Made by a program: the position numbers and the translations under genes. From CAZOVB01 sp964583095 (GTDB lineage Bacteria; Planctomycetota; Phycisphaerae; SM23-33), in NCBI GenBank assembly GCA_964583095.1, contig CAZOVB010000002.1, positions 1 through 64,000 of the forward strand: a DNA stretch of 64,000 nt, given 5' to 3'. Of the stretch, positions 34,310-43,452 are shown in pieces (within the stretch, counting starts at the first letter, position 1; every line of letters begins with the position of its first letter). The notes under the pieces are model-generated. The model made no database searches. It saw only the letters and a program-made list of their open reading frames with translations, and was not told where the DNA came from.

Positions 34310-35270
34310 CACCCCCCCCGTTACGCAGGCAAAGGGAATCGGTGCAAGACTGGCCCCGTGGGGAAGACTCCTCCGGCTGCCCAACCTTTTTACCGTTCCC
34401 GGAGACCCCCTGGCCGGGTTCGTCCTCGCAGCCGCCGCCTGGGGGTGGCAGGCGGTCTGGGTCTGCGGCTCGGCGGTGTTTCTCTACGCGGCCGGGCTGG
34501 TCTTCAATGATTTCTTCGACTACCAGGAAGACCTGTGCGACAGGCCTGGGCGTCCGCTGCCCTCGGGGGCCATCGCCCTCCGCAGCGCTCTGACAGCCGG
34601 CCTCGCCCTGCTCCTTGCCGGCGTCGCGCTGGCCCTGGCGGCCGGGCCTGCCGCCGGCCTGGTCGCCCTGGCCCTGGGGATTTGCATCCTGCTCTACGAT
34701 GCCCGGGGCAAGCGAAACCCCCTCGCCGGACCGGTGCTCATGGGAGCCTGCAGGGCCCTGAGCGTACTACTGGGCGGAGCCGCCGGCTGGGCGGCCTCGG
34801 ACAACGCCCCCTGGCTGAGCTTCTACGCCGCAGCCATCATCGGTGGGTACATCACAGCCGTTTCCTTTATCGCTCGCGACGAAACCCGAACCCGCAACAT
34901 AGGCCCCCTGCGCTTCGCACCGGCAGCCGTCCTGGGCCTCTGGCTGGGGCTGGTGCTTCTCAGCCGCCTGGGCGAACTCCTTTACGGCTCGCCGGGGTGG
35001 TTCCTGCTGGCCTCGCTGAGTCTGCTCGCCGCGGCCTGGGCGTACCAGTGCGGCAAGCGCCTCGAGGGCATGCCTCCACCCGAGAAAGTCCAGCAGACGA
35101 TCGGATTCTTCCTGCGCGGACTCTTGATCGTCCAGGCGATGTTCGTCAGTTCCATGGCCATCGAGCCGGCCGGCGACGGCTTCGACCTGACCGGCGCCAT
35201 CGCAGCCGCTGCCCTGCTGGCCCTGTGGCCCATCGCGTCCCTGGCCTCGCGACGCTTCTACGCCAGTTGA
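34293..35270 (+). CDS. UbiA-family prenyltransferase, EboC-like
   Basis: 325 aa starting within the end of the TatD-like gene (translational coupling). Nine or so membrane helices; first Asp-rich motif NDFFDYQEDLCDRPGRPLPSG in helix 2-3 and a second, weaker one (YDARGKRN). These motifs bind Mg2+ and the prenyl diphosphate. The ebo/EDB cluster, where this partner pair occurs, is linked to export or membrane localisation of secondary-metabolite precursors such as scytonemin monomer in cyanobacteria. Acceptor substrate unknown. Confidence 0.85.
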   Translation: MSSSGDTPPVTQAKGIGARLAPWGRLLRLPNLFTVPGDPLAGFVLAAAAWGWQAVWVCGSAVFLYAAGLVFNDFFDYQEDLCDRPGRPLPSGAIALRSALTAGLALLLAGVALALAAGPAAGLVALALGICILLYDARGKRNPLAGPVLMGACRALSVLLGGAAGWAASDNAPWLSFYAAAIIGGYITAVSFIARDETRTRNIGPLRFAPAAVLGLWLGLVLLSRLGELLYGSPGWFLLASLSLLAAAWAYQCGKRLEGMPPPEKVQQTIGFFLRGLLIVQAMFVSSMAIEPAGDGFDLTGAIAAAALLALWPIASLASRRFYAS

Positions 35271-35299
35271 ACCCGCCTCCGGCGCGCCCCTGCTCAGGC

Positions 35300-35677
35300 T
35301 CAGGTGATCTCGTCAAAGGCCGAGAGCTTCAGATCCTCCGCCCCGCAGTAGAGGCACTTGTTGTGCTTGGGCGACATCGTCCTGCCGCACTTGCCGCACT
35401 TCTGGATCTGCTTGGTGACCTTGCCGTCAGCCACCCCGTCCTGAAGATCGATCTCCCGGACGCGGCGCATCAGGTCTTCCTCCCTCAAATCCGTGTGCTC
35501 CAGCAGGAGAGACCACATCGAGAGGCACACCAGCGAGAGCTTGTCGAGGCGGTCGGAAATCTCCTCGATCGCCGTGCGATTGGCCGACTCGCCCGACCCG
35601 CGTCGTTGCGCGGCCGTTGCCGCCTGCTGGGCTGCGCCGGCAGCGGCCATGTACCCGAACATTCCAAATGAACTCAT
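35300..35677 (-). CDS. Zinc-ribbon protein of unknown function
   Basis: 125 aa; ATG 35677 after AAGGAG. Three parts: a small Ala/Gln-rich N-terminus, a helical middle (about residues 35-80) and a C-terminal C4 zinc ribbon with CGKC and CLYC. No family is recognised. It probably binds nucleic acid or protein through the ribbon. It lies alone between convergent and co-directional neighbours. Confidence 0.7.
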   Translation of the reverse strand: MSSFGMFGYMAAAGAAQQAATAAQRRGSGESANRTAIEEISDRLDKLSLVCLSMWSLLLEHTDLREEDLMRRVREIDLQDGVADGKVTKQIQKCGKCGRTMSPKHNKCLYCGAEDLKLSAFDEIT

Positions 35678-35719
35678 CTGCTTCTCCTTTTGGCCCGGTT
35701 GCCCTGCCGCCGAAAAAAC

Positions 35720-36562
35720 TCAGTCCGAGAGCCCTTCCTTGCTGCGGGTGGTCTGGAGCTCCACCCGGCTCTGACGCTTCTCCAGAAGACTGCGGGAGAG
35801 TTCCACCACTTCCGCCGCCTCAGCCGCTGTGAGACACCCGATGGCCACCATGTCCTGGTCGCGAATCGTCGACCAGGTAAAGGCCAACCCCACCAACGGA
35901 AGCAATCTGCCTGCAGCCAAAGGCTTGATCGTCAAGACCGGATGCCTGGCCTGTTGAATGATGCGGTGATGCCAGTCGACTTCCAGGGGCATCATGAATC
36001 CCGCGGCATTGTAGATTTGAATGTACGTCCCGATGTCCAGTTGCGTCTGGTCCGCCACGCGAACCGTCTCGGGTCTGTGCGTGCTGAGGCCCGGGATCAT
36101 GCCGCGCCGGCGAATCATCCTGCAGATCTCGTCCATCTCGTCGATCACGAACCTGCGGATATCCAGCAGGCGGTCGGTAATCGCCTGGTGGGGCATGCAG
36201 ACCTTGCAGCCGATGGCTGCGAATTCATCCAGCATCCGGGCGTTGTTGTCCCGGGCTTCGGGCAGCCCGGAAATATCCAGCCCCGGCGTGCCCAGCAGCG
36301 TGCAGGGCCTGCCCGTGGCCTGCTGGGCATCCTCGATCGCCTCCAGGAGATGTTCCGCCCCGGGACGGGCTCCCAGCAGCGTGTCGACCCCCTCTGCCAT
36401 GAAGGCCGTCATCACCTTCGCGATCTCCTGGCGGGTCTGACGTTCCTTGATGAATTCGTCCTTGGCCCGCGAGGTGTGCGAGTAGCCCAGAAACCAGTTG
36501 GTGCCCATGATCAGCCGGGAAACCGACAGATCCTCGATGTGCGTACGCGGGAAGTCCGACAT
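35720..36562 (-). CDS. Aldo/keto-reductase-like TIM-barrel protein of unknown function
   Basis: 280 aa; ATG 36562 with GGAAAGG upstream. The start (VSRLIMGTNWFLGYSHTS) resembles the first strand of aldo/keto reductases (LGLGTW), and strand/helix alternation fits a barrel, but the Asp-Tyr-Lys-His catalytic set is not evident. Similar proteins of this size are familiar from Planctomycetes and Verrucomicrobia genomes, where they have no known activity. The last 25 residues are charged. It may act on a sugar or sugar acid. Confidence 0.65.
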   Translation of the reverse strand: MSDFPRTHIEDLSVSRLIMGTNWFLGYSHTSRAKDEFIKERQTRQEIAKVMTAFMAEGVDTLLGARPGAEHLLEAIEDAQQATGRPCTLLGTPGLDISGLPEARDNNARMLDEFAAIGCKVCMPHQAITDRLLDIRRFVIDEMDEICRMIRRRGMIPGLSTHRPETVRVADQTQLDIGTYIQIYNAAGFMMPLEVDWHHRIIQQARHPVLTIKPLAAGRLLPLVGLAFTWSTIRDQDMVAIGCLTAAEAAEVVELSRSLLEKRQSRVELQTTRSKEGLSD

Positions 36563-36670
36563 GCATGCGACCTTTCCAAGTGGGGGATGAGACAGGTTCG
36601 ACTGGTTGAAGTGATTGTAACCGAAAGCTTCGAGAGGACCATGACAAATGTGGCCCCGGTTGCGCCTGCC

Positions 36671-37507
36671 TCAGCCGGGCCACTCGCCCTGGAAGACCTC
36701 CACGGCCGGCCCGGTCATGAGAACGTGGCCATCCTGTCGCCACTGGAGTTCCAGATCCCCCCCGGGCAGGTGCGCGACAATCGATCGCCCCCCCCGGCCT
36801 GTGAGAACCCCGGCCACGCAGACCGCCGAAGCCCCCGTCCCGCAGGCCAGGGTGATCCCGCTGCCTCGCTCCCACGTCTTGACGGTCACCTCCTGCTCGC
36901 TGTGTACCTGCACGAAATGCGCGTTGACGCGTTCGGGGAAGACCGGGTGGTTTTCGATGATCGGCCCGAGATGATTCAGATCCACCGAATCGGCCTGATC
37001 GACGTAGAACACCGCGTGCGGGTTGCCCATCGAGACGCAGGTCATCTTCATCACACCCTCGGATGTCTCCAGGGGCTGATCCACGACCTTCTCCCCCTCC
37101 AGGCCGGAAAGGGGGATCTGCGCAGCCTCGAGAATCGGCTCGCCCATGTCCACCGTGGCCGATTCGACCAGGCCGGCCGGTCCCAGTTGCAGTTGAATCT
37201 CCTTGATGCCCGCGCGGGTCTCGACAGCCATCGGGTTGCTGCGGGTCAACCGGTGGTCCCAGGCATACTTGGCCACGCAGCGGATGCCGTTGCCGCACAT
37301 CTGGGCTTCGGATCCATCGGCGTTGAACATCTGCATCCGCACGTCGGCGACGTCCGAAGGGCAGATCAGGATCAACCCGTCGCCGCCGACGCCGAAGTGC
37401 CGGTCGCTGATGATCCGCGCCAACCCCGACCGGTCGGCAATCTCTTCCCGGGCGGCATCGACATACACATAGTCATTGCCCAGGCCCTGCATCTTGGTGA
37501 ACTTCAT
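36671..37507 (-). CDS. dapF: Diaminopimelate epimerase
   Basis: 278 aa starting MKFTKMQGLGNDYVY. The two catalytic Cys are in MCGNGIRC and in ACGTGASA, the substrate Asn in MGNPHAVF and the late ERGSGIT motif is complete. It converts LL- to meso-diaminopimelate for lysine and peptidoglycan synthesis in the cytoplasm. Its presence supports a peptidoglycan-containing, Gram-negative-type wall. Single gene, no dap neighbours. Confidence 0.96.
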   Translation of the reverse strand: MKFTKMQGLGNDYVYVDAAREEIADRSGLARIISDRHFGVGGDGLILICPSDVADVRMQMFNADGSEAQMCGNGIRCVAKYAWDHRLTRSNPMAVETRAGIKEIQLQLGPAGLVESATVDMGEPILEAAQIPLSGLEGEKVVDQPLETSEGVMKMTCVSMGNPHAVFYVDQADSVDLNHLGPIIENHPVFPERVNAHFVQVHSEQEVTVKTWERGSGITLACGTGASAVCVAGVLTGRGGRSIVAHLPGGDLELQWRQDGHVLMTGPAVEVFQGEWPG

Positions 37508-37825
37508 GGCTTCTCCGTTCCAAGCCCATTTCGCCAGGCTCCAACCATACCCTCCGAGGGGAGATCAGGGCAAGCCCCGGCCTGCAGTACCTAACGCCAA
37601 ACGGACCTCTGATGGTGTTCCATGTGCCATTCCCAAGGCCTTCTTCGCCCGGCCGTACCTTGCGGAGTGAACCTTGCTTCACGACCAGAATCGAGATCGG
37701 ATTCTTCAGGGCCTGCTTCCGCGGGCGCAAAACAAACCGGGCCGTCGAAGAGGAGTGACCCTTTCGACGGCCCGGCGTTCTTGGCCCAAGAGCAGGAGGA
37801 GGAGCCGCCCTCGGGCAGGAATCGG
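37508..37825. other. Gap between the PEP-CTERM and dapF genes
   Basis: 318 bp. It holds the strong terminator of the PEP-CTERM gene (37727-37775, listed separately) and, on its right-to-left side, the leader of dapF is on the other flank. No gene and no promoter of good quality was seen. Confidence 0.5.
37727..37775 (-). terminator. Rho-independent terminator of the PEP-CTERM gene
   Basis: Leftward: 13-bp perfect stem (37763-37775 with 37737-37749) and a 13-nt loop, followed by TTTGTTTTGC. It lies 50 bp after the PEP-CTERM stop. Confidence 0.88.
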
Positions 37826-38416
37826 TTATCGTCTGCGACGGCGGGCGAGAATGCCCAGTCCGCCCAGACCCAGCAGCGACATCGTCGCCGGCTCGGGAAC
37901 CACCGAAGCGACATCGACGCTCACAAGCGTTCCTCGGTTGTTGCCGCTTGCCAGTGCACTGATGGTAATCGAGCTGACCTCCTGACCGGCATACAATCCG
38001 GAAGTCGTCCCAAGGTCGATACCGTCAATCGTCAGTTGATTGTCCTTGGTGTATATGCTCAACCCTCCGGTGCCCAGGTTGACCGCTGTCGGATTGCCGG
38101 CGACGGCGAAGGTCATTACGACCGTCTCGGTATCGCCGCTCTTACTGTCAACCCAACTGGTGTAGTCCCCTGTACTGTCTTCAAAACCAAGGCCATCACC
38201 ACGGACATCCCAGTTCACGAACTCGCCTTCGGTGGCTTCGAGAATGACGTCCACGCTCGTGCCCCCGGCGTCCACGGTGAATGTGTACGGATTGGCTGTC
38301 GATCCCTCCACTGCGGTATCACCGTCAAAAGAAGTGAAATCCAGAACATCTCCGAGGCTTGTAGCTGCCATCAGGCATACTGCCGCCATACATACTGTGC
38401 TTCGTAGTCCTCTCAT
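37826..38416 (-). CDS. PEP-CTERM sorting-domain exported protein
   Basis: 196 aa from ATG 38416 (GAGAGGAG upstream). The open frame runs left-to-right far past this (to 39763) but only as antisense of the regulator gene. Signal peptide to about residue 22 (ATSLGD). The body is a Gly/Thr/Ser-rich beta-sandwich. The C-terminal 22 residues are the full sorting signal: VPEPATMSLLGLGGLGIL then RRRRR. An exosortase would cut it and anchor or release it at the surface. No exosortase gene is in the window. It is divergent from a XylR-like regulator. Confidence 0.92.
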   Translation of the reverse strand: MRGLRSTVCMAAVCLMAATSLGDVLDFTSFDGDTAVEGSTANPYTFTVDAGGTSVDVILEATEGEFVNWDVRGDGLGFEDSTGDYTSWVDSKSGDTETVVMTFAVAGNPTAVNLGTGGLSIYTKDNQLTIDGIDLGTTSGLYAGQEVSSITISALASGNNRGTLVSVDVASVVPEPATMSLLGLGGLGILARRRRR

Positions 38417-38620
38417 CGTAAGACTCCTCTCAGAAAAGCAAAATGAACTGCTCAGCGGGGACGACCGATTCGTCCCTCGACTTTCCCCCAGAATAGAAGG
38501 ATTCGACCGGTCGCGTACGACGTACAGCGCATTTGATTCGATTTTTTGCGAAACCTGCTGGAAATTACAGGCAAATCCTTCCAGAATCGCGTTACCCCCG
38601 ACTGAGGCGCAGGAGCACCC

Positions 38621-39802
38621 ATGTCCCAGCAGAACCAGACGTCGACTGATGACAGCATGACCCGAATTGCCGTTCTGGTCCCCTTTCGCTCCCAATGGGG
38701 TCGCGGCGTCGTGCAGGGAATCTGTGACTACGCCCGAACCCACTGCAACTGGCTGCTGACGGCCTTTGATATCCAGGCCAGGTCCAGCAGGAACCGTCTC
38801 GAACTGCCCTACTTCGACGCCGTATTCTCCGCCCTGAGACCCGATACCCGCCTGGTCCTGCCGGACCCCCAGACACGGGTGGTGGCCGTGAGCGACCGGA
38901 CCCGCCCGGCGGATATGCGCGTCATCCCGGACGAGCAAAGGGCGGGCAGGATGGCGGCCGACTACCTGCTGGAGGTGGGCCTGCGGGACCTCGCGGTCTT
39001 CACCTTCGAAGACAGCGCCCGGATCGACGCCTTCTGCCAACGCCTCGAAAGTCGAAATATCCCCTGCGCCCGCATAGAGGCCGACCCGCAATGGATTTCC
39101 ACCATGCTGGATTTCGAGGGGGGCAGACTCCAGAACCTGGCCCAGTGGCTGACGTCGCTGCCCAAGCCGGGGGGAATCTTCACGCTCAACGACCGGTCGG
39201 CCAGTGTTGTCCTCCAGGCTGCCAGCGTAGCGGGAATCTCCGTTCCGGACCAACTGGCCGTTCTGGGCTGCGACGACGACGAGCTTCTTTGCCAGACCAC
39301 CACGCCGACCCTTTCCAGCATCAACATGAACTACGAACGCGTAGGCCGTCGGGCCGCCGAAGCCCTGGACCAATGGTTCAAGACGGGGAACAAGCCGTTT
39401 GAGCAGGAGACCGTGGCCCCGATCGGGGTAATCCAGCGCGGCTCGACAGACGTGGTCGCCCACAGCGACGATGCCGTTGCCAAGGCGGTGAGATACATCC
39501 AGCGGCACGCGGGCGAAGGCCTTTGCGTCGAGGACGTCATCGCTCGGACGAACGTGTCGCGCCGGACACTCGAAAAGCGATTCCGGCAGCACGTCGGAGA
39601 CTCCATCGCCGGGATGATCCGCAAGAGCCGGACCACCAGGGCCTATCAGATGATCGAAGAGACCAACCTGAGCATCACCCGAATCGCCGCCGCCACCGGG
39701 TTTGCGGGAGTCAGCCAGCTTGGTCGCGCCCTCAAGAGCCGATTCGGCAAGACGCCCACGCAACTGAGGAATGGCGCTTCGGTCAGGAAAGACGAAGACT
39801 GA
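38621..39802 (+). CDS. XylR-type transcription regulator (LacI-like sensor, AraC DNA-binding)
   Basis: 393 aa, ATG 38621. Residues 15-280 form a periplasmic-binding-protein/LacI-type effector domain (VLVPFRSQWGRGVVQGI; ADYLLEVGLRDLAVF; LAVLGCDDDELLCQTTTPTLSSI). Residues 290-390 are an AraC-type double HTH (CVEDVIARTNVSRRTLEKRF, then ITRIAAATGFAGVSQLGRAL). This arrangement, as in E. coli XylR, is heavily expanded in Planctomycetes and controls sugar use. A natural target is the divergent PEP-CTERM gene or the aldo/keto reductase gene 90 bp downstream. Confidence 0.9.
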   Translation: MSQQNQTSTDDSMTRIAVLVPFRSQWGRGVVQGICDYARTHCNWLLTAFDIQARSSRNRLELPYFDAVFSALRPDTRLVLPDPQTRVVAVSDRTRPADMRVIPDEQRAGRMAADYLLEVGLRDLAVFTFEDSARIDAFCQRLESRNIPCARIEADPQWISTMLDFEGGRLQNLAQWLTSLPKPGGIFTLNDRSASVVLQAASVAGISVPDQLAVLGCDDDELLCQTTTPTLSSINMNYERVGRRAAEALDQWFKTGNKPFEQETVAPIGVIQRGSTDVVAHSDDAVAKAVRYIQRHAGEGLCVEDVIARTNVSRRTLEKRFRQHVGDSIAGMIRKSRTTRAYQMIEETNLSITRIAAATGFAGVSQLGRALKSRFGKTPTQLRNGASVRKDED

Positions 39803-39892
39803 GCCGGTCAGACGTCAACAGGCGCTTGGCAGAAAGCACCCGGGGTGGTATCCTGCTCGAATCGTTAAAACAATTAACCTCGGAGATGGACG

Positions 39893-40882
39893 ATGAAGAC
39901 GCGCACGTTGGGAAATACGGATCTGGTCCTGAGCGAACTGGGCCTGGGCACCTGGGCCCTGGGCGGGGTCTACTACGGACCCGTCGAAGATGAGGAGGCC
40001 ATCCGGGCCGTGCGAACCTACCTCGATGCCGGCGGAAACCACGTGGATACCGCCTTTTCCTACCACAAGGCCGAGCCGCTGGTCGGACAGGCCATCAAGG
40101 GCTACGACCGCGACAAGCTCATCCTGGCCTCCAAGACCTACAGCTCCAGCTCGTACGAAAAGGCAAAGCAGAAGCTGCGAGACGACCTGGAGATCAGCCT
40201 GCGCGACCTGGGCACCGACTACGTGGACCTCTACTATCTCCACGGCCCGCCGGAAGACCCCGACGAAATGCACCGCGTCCTGGATGAATACCTCAAGCTC
40301 AAGGACGAGGGCAAGATCCGCTATATCGCCGTGAGCATCAAGGGCCCCGGCGTGGACGACCACTCGGTGGCCCTGGGCAGGCAGTACATCGCCTCGGGCA
40401 AGGTCAACGCACTGCAGATCGCTTACAGCCCGCTTCGCCAGAAGGCCAGGCAGTTCTTCGACGAGGCCGCCAGGGCCGGCGTGGGTATCATCGCTCGACA
40501 GGTCATCGAGAGCGGCTTCCTCACCGGCAAGTACGAGCCCGGCCACCGCTTCACCTGGCCCGACCACCGCACGCGCTGGCTCGACGAGCACCGCGATGAG
40601 ATCCTCAAGACCGTCCAGGAAGATTTTGTAACGCTGCCCATGCCCCAGGGCTACCAGAGCCCCGCCCAACTGGCCGTAAAATACGTCCTGGCCTATCCGC
40701 AGGTAACCAGCATGGTCCTGGGAGCCAACAAGAACTCGCAGGTCGAAAGAAACGTCCAGATCGACGCCCTGCCCCCCCTGCCCGAAGACCTCGTCAACCA
40801 GATCGAGAAGCTCTACGCCGACCGCAACGACTGGTTCAACCCCACCGGAGAGCTGGAGCACGTGCCCTCCCCCCGGGAGTAG
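39893..40882 (+). CDS. Aldo/keto reductase
   Basis: 329 aa, ATG 39893 after GGAGATGG. AKR barrel with the catalytic set visible: Asp and Tyr in DTAFSYH, Lys in LASKTY, His in YYLHGP. NADPH-binding residues are in the late stretch MVLGANKNSQVERNV. It follows the XylR-like regulator in the same direction, so a substrate sugar or aldehyde sensed by that regulator is plausible. Confidence 0.92.
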   Translation: MKTRTLGNTDLVLSELGLGTWALGGVYYGPVEDEEAIRAVRTYLDAGGNHVDTAFSYHKAEPLVGQAIKGYDRDKLILASKTYSSSSYEKAKQKLRDDLEISLRDLGTDYVDLYYLHGPPEDPDEMHRVLDEYLKLKDEGKIRYIAVSIKGPGVDDHSVALGRQYIASGKVNALQIAYSPLRQKARQFFDEAARAGVGIIARQVIESGFLTGKYEPGHRFTWPDHRTRWLDEHRDEILKTVQEDFVTLPMPQGYQSPAQLAVKYVLAYPQVTSMVLGANKNSQVERNVQIDALPPLPEDLVNQIEKLYADRNDWFNPTGELEHVPSPRE

Positions 40883-41075
40883 CTTCCGCAAAGCCAATAT
40901 GTTCCTTTTGAATCCCTTCAGGGGGTTCCCAAACTCTGCCCTGCCCCTGCCGACTGATAGGGGGGTGCGCCGTTTTTTTGATCGCATGCGGTCCCCAGTT
41001 CGGGGATACTATACATTAGGCACAAGGCAGAGCAAGTGTCCACAGACTCTTTGCAAATTGTGAAAGGAACAGGCC

Positions 41076-41864
41076 ATGAACAATGTATCGAAATCAATCC
41101 GGACATTCGCGTGGGTTGGCATTGCGGGAACATTGGCTTTGTTGGCCTGGCAAGCCACTGCGGCCGGGCCCCACCGGCAGGAGAGAATCCCCGCAGTCGT
41201 GCAGCAGTCCATCGCCAGAACGCTGCCCGGGGCGAAGATCTCATCGGTGGATGCCAAGCCCCAGATGATGCTGATCTACGAGGTCGATCTGATGATCAAC
41301 GGCCAGGCGCACAAGGCCGAGGTCTTTGCAAATGGGGAGATCCTCAACGTCCGCAAGGTCGTCCCTGCCGGGCAGTTGCCTCAGGCTGTCAACCAGGCCC
41401 TGAAGCAGGAGGCCAAAGGTGCACCGGTCACCCAGACCGCTGAAAAGCAGGTCCGCGCGACCGTCTCCATCAGCCGGCGCCCACGACCCACCACGGTCTA
41501 CCAGGCCCAGTACGTTGTCGCAGGCCGGAGCGTTCTGGTGGAGTTCGATGCCAACGGTAAACTGCTCTCGCGGAAAATGGCAGACGACGACGATGATGAC
41601 GATGACGACGACGAGGACGAGCAGGATATCGACCTGAAGGACTGTCCCGAGCCCGTCCAGCAGACCATCCGACGCCACGCCGGAGAACATCGCATCCACG
41701 AAGTGGAAAAACAGACCCGCAACGGCCGAACCACCTACGAAGCCGAGTGGCGGGAAAACGGCCGGGAAGTCGAAATCACCGTCGATTCCCAGGGCAAGCT
41801 CCTGGAGAAGGAAATCGGAGACGACGACGATGACGACGATGACGACGACGATGACGACGACTGA
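41076..41864 (+). CDS. Secreted PepSY-like repeat protein with poly-aspartate linker and tail
   Basis: 262 aa; ATG 41076 after AAAGGA. Signal peptide to about residue 30. Three PepSY/DUF2874-like units: residues 37-100, 115-170 and 185-240, each of the pattern (V/P)xxVQQ(S/T)I ... YE(V/A) ... G(E/K)LL. Between units two and three lies a run of 10 Asp plus Glu (DDDDDDDDDDEDE), and the protein ends in 14 consecutive Asp. The codons alternate GAC and GAT, so this is not a simple replication-slippage tract of one triplet. A role in binding cations or inhibiting an extracellular protease is conceivable. Function unknown. Confidence 0.8.
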   Translation: MNNVSKSIRTFAWVGIAGTLALLAWQATAAGPHRQERIPAVVQQSIARTLPGAKISSVDAKPQMMLIYEVDLMINGQAHKAEVFANGEILNVRKVVPAGQLPQAVNQALKQEAKGAPVTQTAEKQVRATVSISRRPRPTTVYQAQYVVAGRSVLVEFDANGKLLSRKMADDDDDDDDDDEDEQDIDLKDCPEPVQQTIRRHAGEHRIHEVEKQTRNGRTTYEAEWRENGREVEITVDSQGKLLEKEIGDDDDDDDDDDDDDD

Positions 41865-41880
41865 GGGGACCTGACCTTCC

Positions 41881-41906
41881 GCCGGGTCCGCTAAAACGGG
41901 CCCGGC
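41881..41906 (+). terminator. Terminator-like hairpin after the PepSY-like gene
   Basis: 9-bp stem with one G-T pair (41881-41889 with 41898-41906) around an 8-nt loop, but followed by CTTGAG and not a T-run. Confidence 0.45.
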
Positions 41907-42103
41907 TTGAGCGGGAAGTTCCCAACGGTTATCCCCGGCCCCGGCGACTGAGCCAGGCCCTGCTGGGCATGGCTCTCCCCGTGGATCTGCTCGTAATCAG
42001 CCAAGCTCATTACCGCCGGAGGTCCCGGACTCCCGAAGCATCCACCACACCGCCGCCCGCGAAGAACGCATCCTCAATGAAGCAGCGTGAGTTGGTCCAC
42101 TGA

Positions 42104-43144
42104 TTACAGCTTGCCGTATTTCCGGGCGGATTCGAGCATGGTGATGACGTTCTCGGGCTTCACGTCGTCGGGAAGGGTATGACAGGCGGCCACCACGTAC
42201 CCTCCGTTGCGGCCAAGCGTGTCGATCAGGTGTTTGACGAACTGCTCGACCTGCCCAGGTGTCCCGTGAGGCAGGATGTGCTGTAAGTCCACGCCGCCAT
42301 GGAAGGCGAGCTTGGGCTGGAAGTCGGCCAGGTTTTCCGGCTCCATGCCCTTTGCACGGGTCTGGACGGGGTTGATCACCTGCACGCCGATCTCGGCCAG
42401 GTCGTCGAGGATTTTGTGCGTGGAACCGCAACTGTGGTGGCCGATCAGGGCGTGGGGGCAGAACTTTCGGATCGAAGCGATGTACTGGGCGAAATACGGC
42501 TTGTAGAGCTCCCGCCACATCTCCGGCGAGAGATAGACGTCGTTCTGGGTGGCCACGTCGTCACCCAGCAGAACCATGTCCACATACGGGCCGATGACGG
42601 GGAAGTACACATCGCCCAGTGCGCTATTCACCTCCAGCAGCCTGGTGTTGAAGGCATGGACCCAATCGGGGTCCAGGGCGCAGTCGTAGAGGATTTTGTC
42701 ATACCCGCGCAGCCAGCAGCCTGCCTCGAAGAGTCCCTGGCCGATCTGGGCGGCGGTGATGAAGTAATCCGTCTGTTCGTGGAGGAACCGGGCCTCGTCT
42801 TCGAGACCTTCTATCATCTCATCGGAAGGCCCGGGCCAGGGGTAGCTCCGGATGTCCTCGATCGACAGGTCGCGCATGGGGGCTTCGTGGACGTCCCGGA
42901 AGCCCCAGCTTCGTCCCTTGCGGGCCTTGATGGAGCGCATCTCGCAGCCGAAGTGCGTCTGGATGCGATCGTCGAAATTACCGAATCGCTCGTCGCGGTC
43001 CTGTCCGCTCAATCCCAGGATCTCCACGAGCTTCTGCTGCATCTCCGGCGTGGCGCTGGTGAGGAAGGTTCCCCCCAGGTCCACGGGGACCCGGTCGGGC
43101 TTCTGGTTGGTCAGGGCGGCGCGTACGGCCTGTCGTGGCGTCAT
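42104..43144 (-). CDS. Uroporphyrinogen decarboxylase-family (URO-D-like) protein
   Basis: 346 aa; ATG 43144 with GGAG upstream. The starting TPRQAVRAALTNQKPDRVPVDLGG pattern is typical of the methyltransferase-type URO-D family (MtaA/CmuA-like), which transfers methyl groups or acts on corrinoid-bound methyl groups and is common in anaerobes. It has HHSCGSTHKIL, a candidate zinc-binding segment, and FHGGVDLQHILPHGTP at the C-terminus. It is not the haem biosynthesis enzyme HemE, which has another start motif. No corrinoid protein is adjacent, so the substrate is unknown. Confidence 0.85.
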   Translation of the reverse strand: MTPRQAVRAALTNQKPDRVPVDLGGTFLTSATPEMQQKLVEILGLSGQDRDERFGNFDDRIQTHFGCEMRSIKARKGRSWGFRDVHEAPMRDLSIEDIRSYPWPGPSDEMIEGLEDEARFLHEQTDYFITAAQIGQGLFEAGCWLRGYDKILYDCALDPDWVHAFNTRLLEVNSALGDVYFPVIGPYVDMVLLGDDVATQNDVYLSPEMWRELYKPYFAQYIASIRKFCPHALIGHHSCGSTHKILDDLAEIGVQVINPVQTRAKGMEPENLADFQPKLAFHGGVDLQHILPHGTPGQVEQFVKHLIDTLGRNGGYVVAACHTLPDDVKPENVITMLESARKYGKL

Positions 43145-43452
43145 GGATGAGCTCCTGCTGGGCTTGTACAAAGGAGGACGCATTTTAAGGGCCCGCAGCA
43201 GATCATGCAATATCCCCATTTCCATTTTGGATATGTGCCTTCAATTGCTTGTAATTGGCTCATTCTGCATGTGATATTGCAGCGCACTCTGGGTATTTTC
43301 TCCGCAGCCCTTCCAGGTCCATTTGCCCGGTTTGGCGCTGGAACCGTATATTCCCTCCAGTGGCGCTGGACGGCCTGGGCTGTCCCACTGTCCCTGCAGC
43401 CGGGGCCTGCTCCCGATTGATCTGCATCCGCATTCCACTGGAGGCATCCGCT
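43145..43452. other. Divergent promoter region between URO-D-like and repeat protein genes
   Basis: 308 bp. It contains a rightward promoter (43323-43352, listed separately), an inverted repeat CAATT-N6-AATTG near 43240-43257 and CTGCA-N8-TGCAG near 43264-43281. The latter two could be operators for the URO-D-like gene. Confidence 0.45.
43323..43352 (+). promoter_or_regulatory. Sigma-70-type promoter for the secreted repeat protein
   Basis: TTGCCC, 18-bp spacer, TATATT, about 100 bp upstream of the ATG at 43453. Confidence 0.5.

Noticed and set aside
38417..39763. Long extension of the PEP-CTERM frame
   Set aside because: Antisense to the XylR-like regulator; the signal peptide starts at 38416 with its own ribosome-binding site.
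41576..41863. GAC/GAT microsatellite as a repeat element
   Set aside because: It lies within one protein frame and mixes codons, so it is better described as a poly-Asp coding stretch.
42104..43144. HemE, haem-pathway uroporphyrinogen decarboxylase
   Set aside because: The N-terminal motif and His/Cys segment fit the methyltransferase-type subfamily instead.
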